Shown: in pieces, positions 33,662 to 35,392 of the stretch
How positions within the stretch are numbered: position 1 is the first letter of the stretch
How the letters are laid out: each line of letters begins with the position of its first letter
Assembly (NCBI RefSeq): GCF_010820565.1
Contig: NZ_JAAIJQ010000060.1
Span: forward strand, 1-35,392
Direction of reading: 5' to 3'
Length of the DNA stretch: 35,392 nucleotides
DNA from: Thiorhodococcus minor
Lineage (GTDB): Bacteria > Pseudomonadota > Gammaproteobacteria > Chromatiales > Chromatiaceae
The notes under the pieces: generated by a model
Databases searched by the model: none
What the model was told of the DNA's origin: nothing
The model's input: only the letters and a program-made list of their open reading frames with translations
Program-made: the position numbers and the translations under genes

Positions 33662-34768
33662 ATGGAATTCTTCGCCTCCACCACAAAGCCTTTGCTGATC
33701 GATCTATTCGCGGGGTGTGGAGGATTTTCCCTGGGCGCGCATCGGGCCGGCTTTCACGTGACCACGGCGTTCGACAACGATCCCATCCTAAGCTCTTCTT
33801 TCGAGTTCAACTTTCCGTCCACTCGTCACGAATTGCGCGACGTGTCTGGCCTGCGCGGCGATGATTTGCGAACGGTTGCTGGAGGGAGTGTCGACGGAAT
33901 ATTCGGAGGCCCGCCCTGTCAAGGGTTCAGCGACATCGGCAGACGTGATCGTTCGGATCCGCGTCGGCGTCTGTTGGCGCATTTCTACCGCCTGGTGGCC
34001 GAGACCGGTCCCACCTTTTTCGTGATGGAGAACGTACGAGGTCTTGCCTACCGAAACGCCCGAGACGAGCTCGAAGGCGCGCTGACCTACGTCCGCGACG
34101 ACTACGCCTTGTTTGGGCCGACGATTCTGGACGCTGCCGATTTCGGAGCGGCGACGGCCCGGCCGCGGCTGTTCGTCGTTGGTGTCCGCAAGGATCGGGG
34201 CGACGCCATCCTTCCGGAAGACATCGAAGCCGCCAAGCGTCCGGCGGCGACCGTCCGGGACGCGATCGGCGACTTGGAAGGCGTGATCGAGGTGGGCGAA
34301 AGGGACGGATTCGACGTCTGGCGGATCCCGGATCTCGCCCCGACATCCGACTATGCCCGTCGACTCAGAGCCCCGGATCGCCTGTTCACGAGTCACCGGA
34401 CCACCGCGCACGCGCCCAACGTCGTCGAGCGTTTCGCGCGCGTCGAGCCTGGCGGCAAAGACGAAGTCGGGCGTCATCCTCGGTTGCGGTGGGACGGGCA
34501 GTGTCCGACGCTACGGGCCGGGACCGGATCGGATCGAGGATCCTACCAGTCCGTGCGTCCCATCCATCCGGACTATCCGAGGGTGATCACCGTCAGGGAA
34601 GCGGCGCGCCTGCAAGGCTTTCCGGACTCCCATCTGTTCCATCCGACGGTGTGGCACTCGTTTCGAATGATCGGAAACAGCGTTTCTCCGATCATCTCCG
34701 AGGCGCTCTTCCGCGTGATCGCCGAGAAGCTGTACGGGGAGCGGGTTCCGACGGCGGCGTTCGTCTGA
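33662..34768 (+). CDS. C5-cytosine DNA methyltransferase
   Basis: A complete 368-aa m5C methyltransferase. Motif I is DLFAGCGGFSLG (residues 14-25), motif IV GGPPCQGFS (catalytic Cys86), motif VI ENVRG (123-127), motif VIII ARPRLFVVGV, motif IX ITVREAARLQGFPD and motif X GNSVSPIISEAL. The region between VIII and IX (roughly 170-300) includes the target-recognition domain, so the recognised site cannot be read. I start at ATG 33662; the frame stays open far upstream but overlaps the previous gene and lacks protein character. There is no clear ribosome site, so a short-leader or leaderless message is possible. It is followed by vsr after 14 bases. Confidence 0.95.
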   Translation: MEFFASTTKPLLIDLFAGCGGFSLGAHRAGFHVTTAFDNDPILSSSFEFNFPSTRHELRDVSGLRGDDLRTVAGGSVDGIFGGPPCQGFSDIGRRDRSDPRRRLLAHFYRLVAETGPTFFVMENVRGLAYRNARDELEGALTYVRDDYALFGPTILDAADFGAATARPRLFVVGVRKDRGDAILPEDIEAAKRPAATVRDAIGDLEGVIEVGERDGFDVWRIPDLAPTSDYARRLRAPDRLFTSHRTTAHAPNVVERFARVEPGGKDEVGRHPRLRWDGQCPTLRAGTGSDRGSYQSVRPIHPDYPRVITVREAARLQGFPDSHLFHPTVWHSFRMIGNSVSPIISEALFRVIAEKLYGERVPTAAFV

Positions 34769-34782
34769 GGTCCAGGGCGACG

Positions 34783-35223
34783 GTGGACCGGCTTGCTCCG
34801 GAGCGTCGCTCCTGGCTCATGTCGAGAGTGGCTTCCAAGAACACCTCGGCCGAACTGCGCGTGCGCCGCGCCCTGCACGCGCTCGGATTCCGCTTCAGGC
34901 TGCACCGCAAGGATCTGCCCGGAACTCCCGACATCGTCTTGCCGAAGCACCGCACCGTCGTTTTCGTTCACGGGTGCTTCTGGCATCGGCATCCCGGTTG
35001 CCCGAAGGCGACGACGCCGAAGACTCGAGTCGAGTTTTGGCGGAGCAAGTTCGACCGGAACGTCGAGCGCGACCGCGAGGCTATGGCGCAATTGGAGGCT
35101 CTGGGGTGGCGGACGGTCGTGATTTGGGAATGCGAGACCAAGAAGTCCGAACGGCTTGCCGAGGTGCTGGAGCGGCACTTCGCGCTTGGCGGAGAAGAGG
35201 CGGCTCAGGATCGGGAGGGGTAG
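34783..35223 (+). CDS. vsr: Very short patch repair endonuclease (Vsr)
   Basis: A 146-aa Vsr. It has the N-terminal RLAPERRSWLMSRVASKNTS, LRVRRALHALGFRFRLHRKD, GTPDIVLPKHRTVVFVHG (catalytic Asp50, His63) and CFWHRHPGC (zinc ligands Cys65, His70, Cys73), with the fourth ligand Cys115 in VIWECET. Vsr nicks 5' of T:G mismatches that arise when 5-methylcytosine deaminates, so it protects the genome from the mutagenic effect of the adjacent methyltransferase. GTG 34783 gives the family's usual start; the frame continues back into the methyltransferase gene but that part is not homologous. In some systems Vsr-like proteins also act as nucleases in restriction. Confidence 0.94.
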   Translation: MDRLAPERRSWLMSRVASKNTSAELRVRRALHALGFRFRLHRKDLPGTPDIVLPKHRTVVFVHGCFWHRHPGCPKATTPKTRVEFWRSKFDRNVERDREAMAQLEALGWRTVVIWECETKKSERLAEVLERHFALGGEEAAQDREG

Positions 35224-35282
35224 CTGCTCGTGGAAAATATGTTCGACCCTGAGGTATCCCCACAAATCCGGCCACCCCGCAG

Positions 35283-35392
35283 TCACTCCGCAAGCAGTGC
35301 ATCATGGTCATTCGGGACCCATTGATCCAGCTGTCCGATGGCGTCGACCAGCTCGGCGACGCTCGCGCGGCAATTCTCCAACGTCAGCAGCA
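35283..35392 (-). CDS. C-terminal end of an unidentified gene running off the window
   Basis: On the minus strand the frame is open from the window edge to a TGA at 35283-35285 and gives 36 residues ending DQWVPNDHDALLAE. The sequence is protein-like (helical, LENCRASVAELVDAIGQLDQ) and convergent with vsr. It is too short to identify. It may be chromosomal backbone beyond the defence cluster, or an antisense-oriented member of it. Confidence 0.4.
   Translation of the reverse strand, partial: LLTLENCRASVAELVDAIGQLDQWVPNDHDALLAE

Overview
The window reads as GC-rich chromosomal DNA of a gammaproteobacterium. The mix of genes (PQQ-dehydrogenase accessory ABC cluster, exosortase-associated acyltransferase, RecD2-type helicase, AAA ATPase/PD-(D/E)XK protein, many short intergenic palindromes) would fit a purple-sulfur-bacterium-like lineage (Chromatiales). 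That placement is an inference from gene content; no rRNA or tRNA gene is visible to confirm it.

Layout. Positions 239-6392 hold periplasmic and transport genes of a PQQ-dependent alcohol dehydrogenase locus. A c-type cytochrome and a small Cys-containing exported protein lie on the minus strand. Divergent from them is a plus-strand series: a periplasmic binding protein, a YVTN beta-propeller protein, an ABC ATPase, an ABC-2 permease (the last three overlapping by 4 bases) and an exported 212-aa protein. The quinoprotein dehydrogenase itself is not in the window. Positions 6796-14198 are accessory: two SAM methyltransferases, an AAA ATPase with a nuclease-like C-terminus, a macrodomain/ADP-ribosylglycohydrolase gene pair, an outer-membrane barrel protein and an exosortase-type acyltransferase. 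Positions 14242-28563 are mostly household functions: RecD2-like helicase, MFS exporter, VOC protein, a PAS-GGDEF-EAL membrane protein, a HAD phosphatase, a CPBP protease, a CPA-type antiporter, an AlgR/LytTR regulator with a clear terminator, argH, and a MazG-like pyrophosphohydrolase.

From about 28.7 kb to the end the content becomes island-like. There is a lone ureG, a 173-bp MITE with perfect terminal inverted repeats and an 8-bp target duplication, a brnTA toxin-antitoxin locus with a broken toxin gene behind a 20-bp palindrome, and then a four-gene plus-strand cluster. That cluster is a GHKL (HATPase) protein, a 339-aa protein of uncertain fold, a C5-cytosine DNA methyltransferase and a Vsr endonuclease. 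It resembles the GHKL/MORC-like ATPase restriction-modification neighbourhoods described from comparative genomics. It is the best candidate here for a little-described defence system, because no conventional restriction nuclease is present.

Intergenic DNA is unusually rich in repeats. A nested palindromic element at 1189-1422 shares its ends with a second copy at 7630-7720. A GAACCGC-type repeat occurs three times, and REP-like hairpins occur at several places.
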